A stretch of DNA of 64,000 nucleotides from Geitlerinema sp. PCC 7407 (GTDB lineage: Bacteria; Cyanobacteriota; Cyanobacteriia; PCC-7407). The notes beneath the pieces are model-generated. The model saw only the letters and a list, made by a program, of their open reading frames with translations. It was not told where the DNA came from and made no database searches. Location: the NCBI RefSeq assembly GCF_000317045.1, contig NC_019703.1, forward strand, positions 124,001-188,000, in the 5' to 3' direction. Of this stretch, positions 63,672 through 64,000 are shown in pieces. The position numbers and the translations under genes are program-made. Position 1 is the stretch's first letter. Each line of letters begins with the position of its first letter.

Positions 63672-64000
63672 TCAGGCACCCTGGGGGCACTCTTCCCACA
63701 GCGAGGTGGTTTGGCGCAGGCTGCAAAATTCGCCGTGGGCCAAAATCAGGTGATCGAGGAGGGGGATATCCAGGAACTGGGCACCTTGCAGGAGCTGGCG
63801 AGTGAGGCTGATGTCCTCGGGGCTGGGGGTGAGGCTGCCCGACGGGTGGTTGTGGGCGACGACGACCCGCGAAGCGCCTTGGCGGATGACTTCTCGGAAG
63901 ATTTCCCGGGGGTGGGCCAGGGTTTCCGTGGCGGTGCCGATGGTAATGACTTGGGTGCTGATGGGACGGTTTTTGATGTCGAGTAGGAGCACGGCAAAGT
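63672..64000 (-). CDS. radC: RadC-family JAB/MPN domain protein (5' end beyond window)
   Basis: C-terminal part of a RadC-like protein; the gene starts outside the window, at or beyond base 64000. The visible part reads [14 protein letters not shown] onwards and contains the JAMM metal motif H-N-H-P-S-G followed by Asp ten residues after the second His ([14 protein letters not shown]). RadC proteins are probable metalloproteins of uncertain role, once wrongly linked to repair; many are associated with mobile elements or competence. The ending [10 protein letters not shown] is short after the domain. Confidence 0.85.
   Translation of the reverse strand, partial: FAVLLLDIKNRPISTQVITIGTATETLAHPREIFREVIRQGASRVVVAHNHPSGSLTPSPEDISLTRQLLQGAQFLDIPLLDHLILAHGEFCSLRQTTSLWEECPQGA

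Overview
The window is from a cyanobacterial chromosome. The octamer GCGATCGC (HIP1) recurs throughout most of it, coding sequence is G+C-rich, and the gene content is cyanobacterial: an NblB-like HEAT protein, a plastoquinol terminal oxidase, SLH-domain envelope proteins, an arsenosugar arsM/arsS pair, cyanobacterial-type MiaB, ClpC and IspG, and many lineage-restricted hypotheticals. The composition and gene set resemble G+C-rich filamentous cyanobacteria such as Geitlerinema or Leptolyngbya relatives, but that placement is an inference. There is no rRNA operon, CRISPR array, complete IS element or prophage. The only RNA gene recognised is one tRNA-Val(CAC).

Layout. 0.7-5.3 kb: Ser/Thr kinase, carotenoid oxygenase, miaB. 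5.4-9.1 kb: SLH surface protein with Met/Asp-rich segments, a large serine recombinase with a degenerate catalytic domain, a small membrane protein. 9.4-15.7 kb: ispG, C-terminal processing protease, flavin reductase-like protein, lepB, ComEA-like HhH protein, TM2/SHOCT protein, PEP-CTERM protein. 15.7-16.5 kb: long A+T-rich intergenic region with two long inverted repeats. 16.5-20.3 kb: NblB-like protein, CBS protein, M42 peptidase, SLH lipoprotein, all on the minus strand. 20.5-29 kb: GH13-CBM20 amylase, glycosyltransferase, secreted unknown, STAS protein, hemF, SRPBCC protein. 29.3-37.4 kb: mrp, rodA, PilP-like lipoprotein, small unknowns, DUF3352 protein, PTOX-like oxidase. 37.5-46.3 kb: HAD phosphatase, polA, GerMN-type protein, SNF2 helicase plus SWIM protein. 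46.3-55.8 kb: membrane protein, clpC, bioF, arsM-arsS, 77-aa protein, methyltransferase, HAD protein. 55.9-61.5 kb: a 28-aa membrane microprotein, a large zinc metalloprotease, a GH116 glycosidase. 61.8-64 kb: an A+T-rich, HIP1-free segment carrying a chimeric membrane protein beside tRNA-Val, then the edge of a radC gene.

Most genes are housekeeping or conserved cyanobacterial genes in short transcription units, often closed by perfect hairpin terminators (5.35, 22.55, 31.8 and 37.4 kb). Likely co-transcribed pairs are SNF2/SWIM (1-nt overlap), arsM/arsS, and methyltransferase/HAD (4-nt overlap). The points most worth following up are the catalytically degenerate recombinase, the 28-aa microprotein with a strong ribosome binding site, the A+T-rich tRNA-flanking segment with its 12-codon ORF, the arsM/arsS neighbourhood, and an orphan terminator at 28.4 kb. 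No search or folding program could be run, so family assignments rest on motifs read by eye.
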